Assembly: GCA_030037695.1 (NCBI GenBank)
Contig: JASHQF010000128.1
Span: forward strand, 1 to 7,624
Origin: Thermoplasmata archaeon
Lineage (GTDB): Archaea; Thermoplasmatota; Thermoplasmata; Lutacidiplasmatales; UBA184
Direction of reading: 5' to 3'
Length of the DNA: 7,624 bases
Shown: in pieces, positions 1 to 5,442 of the stretch
How positions within the stretch are numbered: the stretch's first letter is position 1
Layout: every line of letters starts with the position of its first letter
Notes under the pieces: model-generated
Told to the model about the DNA's origin: nothing
The model's input: only the letters and a program-made list of their open reading frames with translations
Database searches by the model: none
Program-made: the position numbers and the translations under genes

Positions 1-1087
1 CCGTGATGCCGAGCCCGGGGCCTTTCGGGATCCGGAACTCGCCCTGAACGAGCTCGTAGCCGCGAACGAGCGAGGACTTCCAGGCCGGCCAGCTCGCCTC
101 GAAGCTCTCCTGCAGGAAGAACGTCGGCAGGACGGCGTCCAGCTGGAGCGTCGCCGCCGTCTGGACCGGGCCGAACGCGTTGTGGTAGGCGACGGGAGCG
201 CCGTGCGCGGCCGCGATGCCGGCGATCTCTCGGCCCGCGGAGAAGCCTCCGGAGTTCGTGATGTCCGGTTGGAGGATGTCGACGAGGCCCCGCGCCAAGA
301 AGCTCTCGAACGCCGCGGGGGTGAGGAGCCGCTCGCCGAGCGCGACCGGGGTCCGGACGAGACGCCGGAACTCGGCGAGCGCGTCGCACAGCTCGGGGAG
401 CACCGGCTCCTCCATGAAGCGGGGCGCGAAGGCCTCCAGCGCCCGACCCGCCCGGAGCGCGGCCTCGGGGAGGAACCGCCCGTGGTACTCGATCAGGAGG
501 TCGACCTCGGGCCCGACCGCCTCGCGCACGGCACGGACGCGGGCGCACGCGGCCGCAAGGGCCTCCGGGGAGAGGGTGCGGTACGCGTCGCCGAACGGGT
601 CGAACTTCATCGCCCGGAACCCGGCCCGCACCCGGTCGAGGGCGGCCCGGGCGAACTCGGCAGGCTCGATGCAGTCCGAGTACCATCCGTTCGCGTACGC
701 CCGCACCCGGTCGCGAACGGCCCCGCCAAGGAGAGTCGCCACGGGGACGCCCAGTCCCCGGCCGAGGAGGTCGTGGACCGCGATGTCGACCGCGGAGCGG
801 GCGCTCGTCGCCTCCATCGAGACGGAGCGGTAGAACGAGTACCGCTCGAACTCCCGGAACGCGGCCGGGGCGTCCTCGAGCGTGCGACGCTCGAAGAATC
901 GGGCTACCTCCCGAACGCTCTCGACGACCGGCCGCGTCATCAGCGTCGTCGGGGCTTCTCCCCAGCCGACCGCGCCCGAGGAGGTGGTGACCTTGACGAG
1001 GACGATCGTCGAGCTCCATGGCGAGGAGAGCTCGTCGCCCGGCGCGGCGAGCTCGATCGGCTCGACGCTCACGATCTTGGCCGGCAT
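1..1087 (-). CDS. Enolase-superfamily acid-sugar dehydratase (mandelate racemase / galactonate dehydratase-like), 3' end outside window
   Basis: Reading leftward from ATG at 1087, 362 codons are open and the frame runs off the left edge, so the C-terminus is missing. Family members remove water from sugar acids such as galactonate, gluconate or arabinonate to give 2-keto-3-deoxy acids, in the cytosol with Mg2+. The N-terminal capping domain (about 1-125) is followed by a TIM barrel. Metal ligands are E200, E226 (FMEEP) and E252 (ALGER), spaced 26 and 26; H202 lies two residues after the first ligand; D275 and H302 form an Asp-His dyad 27 apart; E327 follows 25 later. These spacings equal those I recall for E. 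coli galactonate dehydratase (D183/H185/E209/E235/D258/H285/E310), with Glu for the first Asp. KFDPFG at 161-166 ends a barrel strand. The gene follows the peroxiredoxin stop by 23 nt, probably in the same transcript; GAGGT lies only 2 nt before the ATG. The exact substrate cannot be read from sequence; dehydratase is likelier than racemase. Confidence 0.88.
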   Translation of the reverse strand, partial: MPAKIVSVEPIELAAPGDELSSPWSSTIVLVKVTTSSGAVGWGEAPTTLMTRPVVESVREVARFFERRTLEDAPAAFREFERYSFYRSVSMEATSARSAVDIAVHDLLGRGLGVPVATLLGGAVRDRVRAYANGWYSDCIEPAEFARAALDRVRAGFRAMKFDPFGDAYRTLSPEALAAACARVRAVREAVGPEVDLLIEYHGRFLPEAALRAGRALEAFAPRFMEEPVLPELCDALAEFRRLVRTPVALGERLLTPAAFESFLARGLVDILQPDITNSGGFSAGREIAGIAAAHGAPVAYHNAFGPVQTAATLQLDAVLPTFFLQESFEASWPAWKSSLVRGYELVQGEFRIPKGPGLGIT

Positions 1088-1110
1088 CGACCTCGAGCCC
1101 GTCCGGGCGC

Positions 1111-1575
1111 TTAGGACGGCGGCGGAGGCCCCGAACCCTCCGGAACGAACCGTGCGACGGTGCGGCGGACATGCCGGCCCGGCAGCACGCCCTTCACGAT
1201 CTCGGCGACGCGGCCGTCCGGCGCGACCACGAAGGTGACGCGCCGCGCCGAGCCGAACCGCCCGAGGACGCCGTAGGTCCGGGCGATCGCGCCCGTCGGG
1301 TCGGCCACGAGAGGGAACGGGAGCGCGCACGTCACGGCGAACCGGGCCTCCGCCTCCCTCGAGTCGACGCTGATGCCCACGACCGTAACTCCCGAGGCCC
1401 GGAGCACGTCGTAGTGACGCGCGAACCCCTTGGCCTCGGCCGTGCAGCCCGCGCTCCCGGCCTTCGGGTAAAAGAACACCACGACGGGGTGCCCTTTCAG
1501 ATCGGCCAGGGAGAACGGCTCCCCCCGGTCGGTCATCCCCGAGATCGGTGGGGCGGCCTCGCCGACCGAGATCAT
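1111..1575 (-). CDS. Peroxiredoxin, BCP/PrxQ type
   Basis: A complete 154-residue protein, normal length for the BCP/PrxQ class, which reduces hydrogen and organic peroxides using thiols from thioredoxin-like partners in the cytosol. The thioredoxin-fold start VVVFFYPKAGSAGCT (31-45) holds the peroxidatic Cys C44, with T45 in place. The resolving Cys five residues later in the common GCTxEAC form is absent (K49 here). The only other Cys is C83, just before LPFPLVAD (84-91), near where alpha-3-type PrxQ proteins carry their resolving Cys. R110/R111 before VTFVVAPDGRV fits the conserved active-site Arg region. It lies 25 nt after the AKR-like gene and 23 nt before the dehydratase gene, so co-transcription is likely. 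I see no clear ribosome binding site before ATG 1575. The family call is firm; a disulfide partnership of C44 with C83 is inference, and a 1-Cys mechanism is the alternative. Confidence 0.92.
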   Translation of the reverse strand: MISVGEAAPPISGMTDRGEPFSLADLKGHPVVVFFYPKAGSAGCTAEAKGFARHYDVLRASGVTVVGISVDSREAEARFAVTCALPFPLVADPTGAIARTYGVLGRFGSARRVTFVVAPDGRVAEIVKGVLPGRHVRRTVARFVPEGSGPPPPS

Positions 1576-1600
1576 CGGGGGCCGAACGGTCGACGGTACA

Positions 1601-2557
1601 TCACGATGGCTCCCCGGTGGAAACCGACGGGGCTAGGGACAGGACCCGGTCCAGCTCGGTCGCGCTGAGGGGCGGAGCGTTCACGGTCCCGGCGATCTCC
1701 GCGAGGCGATCGGGGCTCGGGAACGGGACCGACACCGTGACGACCCACGGCCAGGCCAGCGCGAACCGGAGCGCGGCCTGGGCGAGGGTACGACCCGTGC
1801 CCGCCGTCAGGAAGCCGAACGGCCGGACCGCCGCGAATTCGGCCTCGAGGGCCCGCAACGATGTCGGGGGTCCCGGGCTCCGTGGCCCAAGCACGGGTCG
1901 CGCGAAGGCCGTCCCGTCCAGGCGACCCCCGGCCAGGGGATCGCGAGCGATCCACGCGGTGCCGGTGGGAGCGCCGAAGCCGAGAGCGCGCGGGACCGAG
2001 CTCTCCAGGAGCGAGATCGGCCCACAGCCGAGGGCGGGAGGTTGCACCCCGCCGGGGACGTTCCCGGGTACCGTCCAACCGAGCACCGCAAGCTCGTTCC
2101 TGAGTACCGCGGCCTCCTCGCTGGACGGGCCCGGGGTCGGGACGGCAGGGTCTCCCTTCTGCCAGTCGATCACGAGTTGACCCGCCCCGCGTAATCGATG
2201 ACGGGCGGCGCCGAGATCGGCCCGGAGCTCCGTCAACGAGCGATCGCGCGAGCGCGCCGATTCCCCGGGCGCTGAGGGCGGGGCGCGGTGCGGAAGGATC
2301 GTGACGAGCTCGTCGTCCGGATCGGGGAATGCCTCACCGAGCAGGGTTTCCACCATCTCGCTCGGCCGGCTTCGACCGAGATCGAACGTGGTGACCCCCT
2401 GGCCCCGCGCACGGCGGAGGAGCGCGACCGACGGGAGCCGGTCGGTCGCACCACGGCCCGCGGCACCGGATCCAAGGTCCCACCCGATCGCGGAGAAGCT
2501 CCAAGCAGCGCCGGGAGGGGAACGCCGTCCGAGCGCTGCGAAGGGGGATTCGGCCAC
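1601..2557 (-). CDS. Divergent aldo-keto-reductase-like protein lacking most catalytic residues
   Basis: A complete 318-residue frame with a GTG start at 2557, about normal length for an aldo-keto reductase (AKR). The AKR barrel is traceable: AIGWDLGSGAA (23-33), ARGQGVTTFDL (50-60), SEMVETLLGEAF (66-77), PLAGGRLDG (207-215), and the C-terminal stretch around AALRFALAWPWV (261-272) through LAEIAG (285-290). Normal AKRs use Asp-Tyr-Lys-His and NADPH to reduce carbonyls. Here D59 remains, but the Tyr of the usual DxAxxYG is missing (DLGRSRPSE), the Lys strand reads LVTILPHR (P89/H90 where Lys is expected), and the His strand reads LVIDWQKGD (D131 for His). It is therefore probably not a conventional reductase; a cofactor-binding or regulatory role, or another chemistry, is possible. 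It is first in the minus-strand run with peroxiredoxin and dehydratase and diverges from rfcL. A purine-rich GGAGGGGG lies about 10 nt before the GTG. Codon choice resembles the neighbours, so it does not look like a decaying pseudogene. Confidence 0.8.
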   Translation of the reverse strand: MAESPFAALGRRSPPGAAWSFSAIGWDLGSGAAGRGATDRLPSVALLRRARGQGVTTFDLGRSRPSEMVETLLGEAFPDPDDELVTILPHRAPPSAPGESARSRDRSLTELRADLGAARHRLRGAGQLVIDWQKGDPAVPTPGPSSEEAAVLRNELAVLGWTVPGNVPGGVQPPALGCGPISLLESSVPRALGFGAPTGTAWIARDPLAGGRLDGTAFARPVLGPRSPGPPTSLRALEAEFAAVRPFGFLTAGTGRTLAQAALRFALAWPWVVTVSVPFPSPDRLAEIAGTVNAPPLSATELDRVLSLAPSVSTGEPS

Positions 2558-2614
2558 CCTGCCCCCACCCCCTCCGGCTACTCAACCGTTCGGTCACGGT
2601 TTCGGCCGGAGCCG

Positions 2615-2622
2615 AGATATGG
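2615..2622 (+). promoter_or_regulatory. Weak TATA-like box for rfcL
   Basis: AGATATGG is the main A/T-rich patch in the 85 nt between the divergent AKR-like start (2557) and ATG 2643. Its centre is about 25 nt upstream of 2643, the distance expected of an archaeal TATA box if transcription begins at the start codon. The same spacing occurs at two other starts in this window. It is only one short match, and it also contains the alternative ATG at 2619. No clear counterpart is visible for the AKR-like gene in the opposite direction. Confidence 0.3.
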
Positions 2623-2642
2623 GCCCCGACGTTGGTCGGGCG

Positions 2643-4340
2643 ATGCCTCCGGATAGGTCGGCCCGACTGCCGCTCTCCGAGCGGCTCCGGCCCGCGCGGC
2701 TCGACGCGGTCGCCGGCAATCCGAGGGCCCGCTCGGAGCTTCGCGCCTGGGCTCGGGGGTGGGAAGGGCCGCGCCCGCCGGCGCGGCGCGCGGCCCTCCT
2801 GATCGGACCGCCCGGGGTAGGCAAGACGTCGTCCGCGCTCGCCCTCGCTGCCGACCTCGGCTGGACCGTCGTCGAGATGAACGCCTCGGACGCGCGCAAC
2901 CAGACCGCGATCGAGGAGGTCGCGGGTCGAGCCTCCCTCAGCCACACCCTCGGGGAGTACGAGACCGCGCGTCGCTCGGATCGCGCCCTCATCCTGCTCG
3001 ACGAGGCGGACTGCCTCACGGGTCGGGTCGCCGAGACCGCCCGGCCGGCTCCCAAGCCGCCGACACTGAGGGAGTTCCTTCGGACCCGCTACCGAGAGAT
3101 CGCCGCGCTCAACGGGGCCTGGGGGCTCGGAACTCCCGGTGCGGTCAAGGCGTTCGCCGATTGGGAAGGGGTCCCGCGTACCGCGGGAACGGCGGCGTGG
3201 ACCCGGGGCCCGGCGGCCCGCCGTGACCTCGACGACTGGAGGGGGCTCGGCCGCCCGAGCGATGCGTCGGATCGGGGGGGCCTCGGAGCTATCGCGAGGC
3301 TCGTTCGGTCCACGCGGCAGCCGATCGTGCTCACGGTGAACGACGATCGGCCGCTCACGCGGTACTCCCCCGTCTTTCGCAGCGCCGTGGCGAGGGTGCG
3401 GTTCGACCCGATCGGGGCGGGGGACCTAGCGCGGCACCTTGCCACGATCGTTCGCCAGGAGAGGATCGCCCTCGGAACGGGGGTCCTCGAGCGGATCGTC
3501 GAACGGTGCCGGGGCGATCTCCGGGCCGCGCTCAACGATCTCGAGGCGGTCGGGCCGCTCCCGCCGGGACCCTCCCAGCTCGCGGTCCTCGGCGGACGCG
3601 ATGTCGAGGCGGACCTCGCGAGGATCACGGAGGAGGCGCTCACCGCCGCCCGCTTCTACCGCGCCGGGGAGATCCGCGACCGGCTCGACGCGCCCCCCGA
3701 CGATCTCCTACCGTGGGTTGAGGAGAACATCCCGTGGTTCGCCCCGGATCCTCGCCACCAGGCGAAGGCGGTCGCGGTCCTCGCCGCGGCGGACCGGTTC
3801 CTGGTCCGTGCCCGTCGTGCCCGGGTCTGGAGCCAGTGGAGCTACGCGTCCGAGCTCCTCACGGGAGGCGTCGGCCTCGCCCTTCGCGATCGGGCCGGTC
3901 CGGCCGACCGCGAGGCCGCGTTCCCGCGGTTCCTCGGGGAGATGGGCCGGACCCGAGAGACCCGCGCGCTACGGGACGCCGTCGCCCGTCGAGCGGGGCG
4001 GTACCTTCACGTGTCGAGGGCGGCGGCCCGTAGCTGGGGGCTGTCGCTCCTCGAGCGGCTGGCGGAACACCCTCCCGAGCGCCCGGCGGGGAGGCTGCGA
4101 CCGCTCGACGCCCGGCGTCTCGCTCACGAGCTCGAACTTACGCCCGAGGAAGCGGCCTTCCTGTTGGGCCTCGAGACCGAGGAGCCCGAGGGACCGGGAG
4201 AGGCGGTGGAGGAGGCCACCGAGTCCAGCGATGGGCCCTCGCCTCCGCGCGCCGGCGAGACGAACGCGACGTCCGCGGCCTCCGAAACGCCTCGGCCGCG
4301 CCGAAAGGTCCAGCGGAGCCTGGGGGAGTTCGGACGCTAG
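2643..4340 (+). CDS. rfcL: Replication factor C large subunit (AAA+ clamp loader) with an internal insertion
   Basis: The large subunit of archaeal RFC, which with small subunits loads the PCNA clamp onto primed DNA using ATP. From ATG 2643 it has 565 residues, longer than the roughly 480-500 common for the family. In order: RFC box LSERLRPARLDAVAGN (11-26), Walker A GPPGVGKT (55-62), VVEMNASDARN (76-86), Walker B LILLDEAD (116-123), sensor 1 LTVND (230-234), sensor 2 RGDLRAALNDLE (290-301), the helical collar with WVEENIPW (358-365), an acidic linker (511-530) and a C-terminal QRSLGEF (557-563) resembling a PCNA-interacting motif with the last aromatic missing. Walker B and sensor 1 are normally about 20 residues apart; here about 80 extra residues (129-210) intervene, without frame break or codon change. 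An alternative ATG at 2619 (8 residues longer) has GGAG 7 nt upstream; 2643 is preferred because family N-termini are short and a TATA-like box lies 25 nt upstream. It converges on OsmC with 16 nt between the stops. The small subunit is not in this window. Confidence 0.95.
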   Translation: MPPDRSARLPLSERLRPARLDAVAGNPRARSELRAWARGWEGPRPPARRAALLIGPPGVGKTSSALALAADLGWTVVEMNASDARNQTAIEEVAGRASLSHTLGEYETARRSDRALILLDEADCLTGRVAETARPAPKPPTLREFLRTRYREIAALNGAWGLGTPGAVKAFADWEGVPRTAGTAAWTRGPAARRDLDDWRGLGRPSDASDRGGLGAIARLVRSTRQPIVLTVNDDRPLTRYSPVFRSAVARVRFDPIGAGDLARHLATIVRQERIALGTGVLERIVERCRGDLRAALNDLEAVGPLPPGPSQLAVLGGRDVEADLARITEEALTAARFYRAGEIRDRLDAPPDDLLPWVEENIPWFAPDPRHQAKAVAVLAAADRFLVRARRARVWSQWSYASELLTGGVGLALRDRAGPADREAAFPRFLGEMGRTRETRALRDAVARRAGRYLHVSRAAARSWGLSLLERLAEHPPERPAGRLRPLDARRLAHELELTPEEAAFLLGLETEEPEGPGEAVEEATESSDGPSPPRAGETNATSAASETPRPRRKVQRSLGEFGR

Positions 4341-4356
4341 GGTCCGGCCCTTCGCT

Positions 4357-4794
4357 CTACTGGAGCCGTGCCGTCACCGAGATCGCGACGTTGCCCTTGA
4401 GGGCGGCCGAGATCGGGCACCCTTGGCTCGCCGCGGACGCCGCCGCGGAGAATTCCGCCGCGGAGATCCCCGGGACCTGCCCTACGACGTCGAGCTCGAC
4501 CGTCGTCACCTTCCAGCCGTCCCCGACCTTGTCGAACGTGGCGGTCGCCGACACCTCGAGACGCTTCGGAGGCTTCTGCTGACGGCCCAGCCCCGCAGAG
4601 AGGGCCATCGAGAAGCACGACGCATGCGCCGCGGCGAGCAGCTCCTCCGGGCTCGTCTTGCCGCCGGGGGCCTCCGTACGGCTCGCCCAGGAGACCGCGA
4701 CCTCGGGGAGCGCTCCGCTCGTCCCCTTCACCGTGCCGCTACCGTGCGCGAGGTCGCCGATCCAGACCGCTTGGGCCGTCCTCTTGGCCGCCAT
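4357..4794 (-). CDS. OsmC-family protein (thiol peroxidase, organic hydroperoxide resistance)
   Basis: A complete 145-residue protein, typical OsmC length. OsmC/Ohr proteins detoxify organic hydroperoxides and peroxide as dimers whose active site is shared between subunits. The two signature cysteines are present: C60 in AAAHASCFSMAL (55-66) and C126 in ASQGCPIS (122-129). The active-site Arg region is SRTEAPGGKTSPEELL (38-53), with R39 and E50/E51 as candidate residues. The motif SPEELLAAAHASCFSMALS matches OsmC rather than Ohr, and the start MAAKRTAQAVWIGDL resembles OsmC N-termini. ATG 4794 is chosen because homology begins there and a TATA-like box is centred 26-27 nt upstream. The frame stays open far upstream (to 6072), but that part is antisense to MarC and is not coding. 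It converges with rfcL (16 nt) and diverges from the unknown gene at 4884. The TATA region is covered by a perfect palindrome, so transcription may be controlled. Confidence 0.94.
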   Translation of the reverse strand: MAAKRTAQAVWIGDLAHGSGTVKGTSGALPEVAVSWASRTEAPGGKTSPEELLAAAHASCFSMALSAGLGRQQKPPKRLEVSATATFDKVGDGWKVTTVELDVVGQVPGISAAEFSAAASAASQGCPISAALKGNVAISVTARLQ

Positions 4795-4810
4795 CCCGCC
4801 GCCGAGCCCG

Positions 4811-4828
4811 GCACGTGATTTAACGTGC
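4811..4828. promoter_or_regulatory. Palindrome GCACGT-N6-ACGTGC over the OsmC TATA-like box (candidate operator)
   Basis: The 18 bases read GCACGT GATTTA ACGTGC, a perfect 6-bp inverted repeat with a 6-nt A/T-rich spacer. On the minus strand the centre reads TTAAAT, a TATA-like element centred 26-27 nt before the OsmC ATG (4794), consistent with leaderless transcription. A dimeric regulator bound here would cover the TATA box and could block TBP. The repeat is 56 nt from the divergent start at 4884, so it might affect that gene too. Repeat and spacing are directly visible; the operator role and any link to peroxide sensing are inference. Confidence 0.45.
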
Positions 4829-4854
4829 GTCCCCGGTCCGCTGGACGGCGAGTG

Positions 4855-4862
4855 TTTTTCTT
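4855..4862 (+). promoter_or_regulatory. T-rich TATA-like element for the unknown gene at 4884
   Basis: TTTTTCTT stands out in strongly GC-rich surroundings and is centred about 25 nt before the GTG at 4884. That is the distance expected for an archaeal TATA-type element with transcription starting at or near the start codon. No Shine-Dalgarno sequence precedes the GTG, which also fits a leaderless mRNA. It is pyrimidine-only rather than a classic TTTATA, so confidence is moderate. Confidence 0.4.
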
Positions 4863-4883
4863 CTCCCGGGCGGATACCGGAGC

Positions 4884-5369
4884 GTGGGAACCTCGCTCGC
4901 GAACCTGCCCCGGTACCTCGTCCTCGACCCGGTCGCCACAGTGCGGATCGAGGTGGAGCTCGAGCGGTTCGCCTGCGAGATCGACGTCGAGATCCAGAAC
5001 CCACGACCCGGTCGGTCGTTCGTCCTGCTCCTCGGACCGCGCGGGGGCCCGTACTTGCGGAGGATGCGGCTCTCCGGTCGGGCCCGCGTCCTCTTCCAGC
5101 CGAAGAGCTCGGGCCCGTACGTCCTGATGCTCGCGAACCCTCAGAAGGAGCCGATCGTGCTCCGCCTGAAGGGCCGACAGGTCGGCAAGGGCCGCCCTCC
5201 CCGACGCAGCGGGGCTGCCGCCGGACCGGCCGCGGCGTTGCGTCGCCGGCGGTCCCGTCACGGCGCGACGCATCGCCGGTCCGCAGGGTCGGTCCCGCGT
5301 CCCCACGCGCCGAGGACCGAGGCGCCGGCGGGACCCGAACGGTCCGTCGGCTCCCCGAGGTCGATCTGA
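4884..5369 (+). CDS. Unrecognised small beta-rich protein with basic, disordered C-terminal tail
   Basis: A 161-residue frame beginning with GTG at 4884. I do not recognise the family. Residues 1-100 look like a compact all-beta domain: alternating hydrophobic strands at about 19-28 (TVRIEVELER), 31-38, 46-51 (FVLLLG), 67-72 and 79-95 (YVLMLAN, then IVLRLKG), suggesting a small beta-sandwich. Residues 101-161 are low complexity, rich in Arg, Pro, Ala, Ser and Gly with a run of RRRR (120-123), probably disordered and perhaps nucleic-acid binding. There is no signal peptide or membrane segment, and a single Cys (C31). Codons stay G/C-ended throughout, a little less strictly in the tail. The start is supported by the T-rich element 25 nt upstream. 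MarC begins 73 nt after the stop and has its own ribosome binding site. The frame is probably a real gene; the tail is less certain than the domain. Confidence 0.65.
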   Translation: MGTSLANLPRYLVLDPVATVRIEVELERFACEIDVEIQNPRPGRSFVLLLGPRGGPYLRRMRLSGRARVLFQPKSSGPYVLMLANPQKEPIVLRLKGRQVGKGRPPRRSGAAAGPAAALRRRRSRHGATHRRSAGSVPRPHAPRTEAPAGPERSVGSPRSI

Positions 5370-5431
5370 CCCCGCACGGACGGACGCCGTCGTCCCGGAG
5401 TGATACGACGTTGGTTCGCTCTCGGTACGGC

Positions 5432-5437
5432 GGAGGG
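5432..5437 (+). promoter_or_regulatory. Shine-Dalgarno site of the MarC gene
   Basis: GGAGGG ends 5 nt before ATG 5443. This is the best ribosome binding site in the window and fixes the MarC start. Most other genes here have no such site, so MarC is apparently translated from an mRNA with a leader. A weak A/T-richer GTGATACG at 5400-5407 could be its TATA-like box, giving a leader of about a dozen bases; that part is speculative. Confidence 0.7.
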
Positions 5438-5442
5438 TAGCG

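Noticed and set aside
182..1114. Plus-strand open frame of about 310 codons opposite the dehydratase
   Set aside because: Charged, repetitive translation with no recognisable motif, while the minus strand carries a full set of spaced enolase-superfamily catalytic residues.
2301..2642. Upstream in-frame extension of rfcL
   Set aside because: It is antisense to the AKR-like gene, shows no RFC similarity, and RFC large subunits begin just before the LSERLRP box.
3027..3272. The RFC insertion as an intein
   Set aside because: Only about 80 residues, no Cys or Ser followed by intein block A features at its start and no HN at its end; Walker A is uninterrupted.
3439..4818. Plus-strand open frame of about 459 codons over rfcL and OsmC
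   Set aside because: Ser/Arg-rich shadow typical of GC-rich coding DNA; the overlapping frames have clear domains.
5239..5272. 8-bp inverted repeat TGCGTCGC/GCGACGCA with an 18-nt loop
   Set aside because: It lies inside the coding tail of the unknown gene, the loop is long, and short stems are expected by chance at this GC content.
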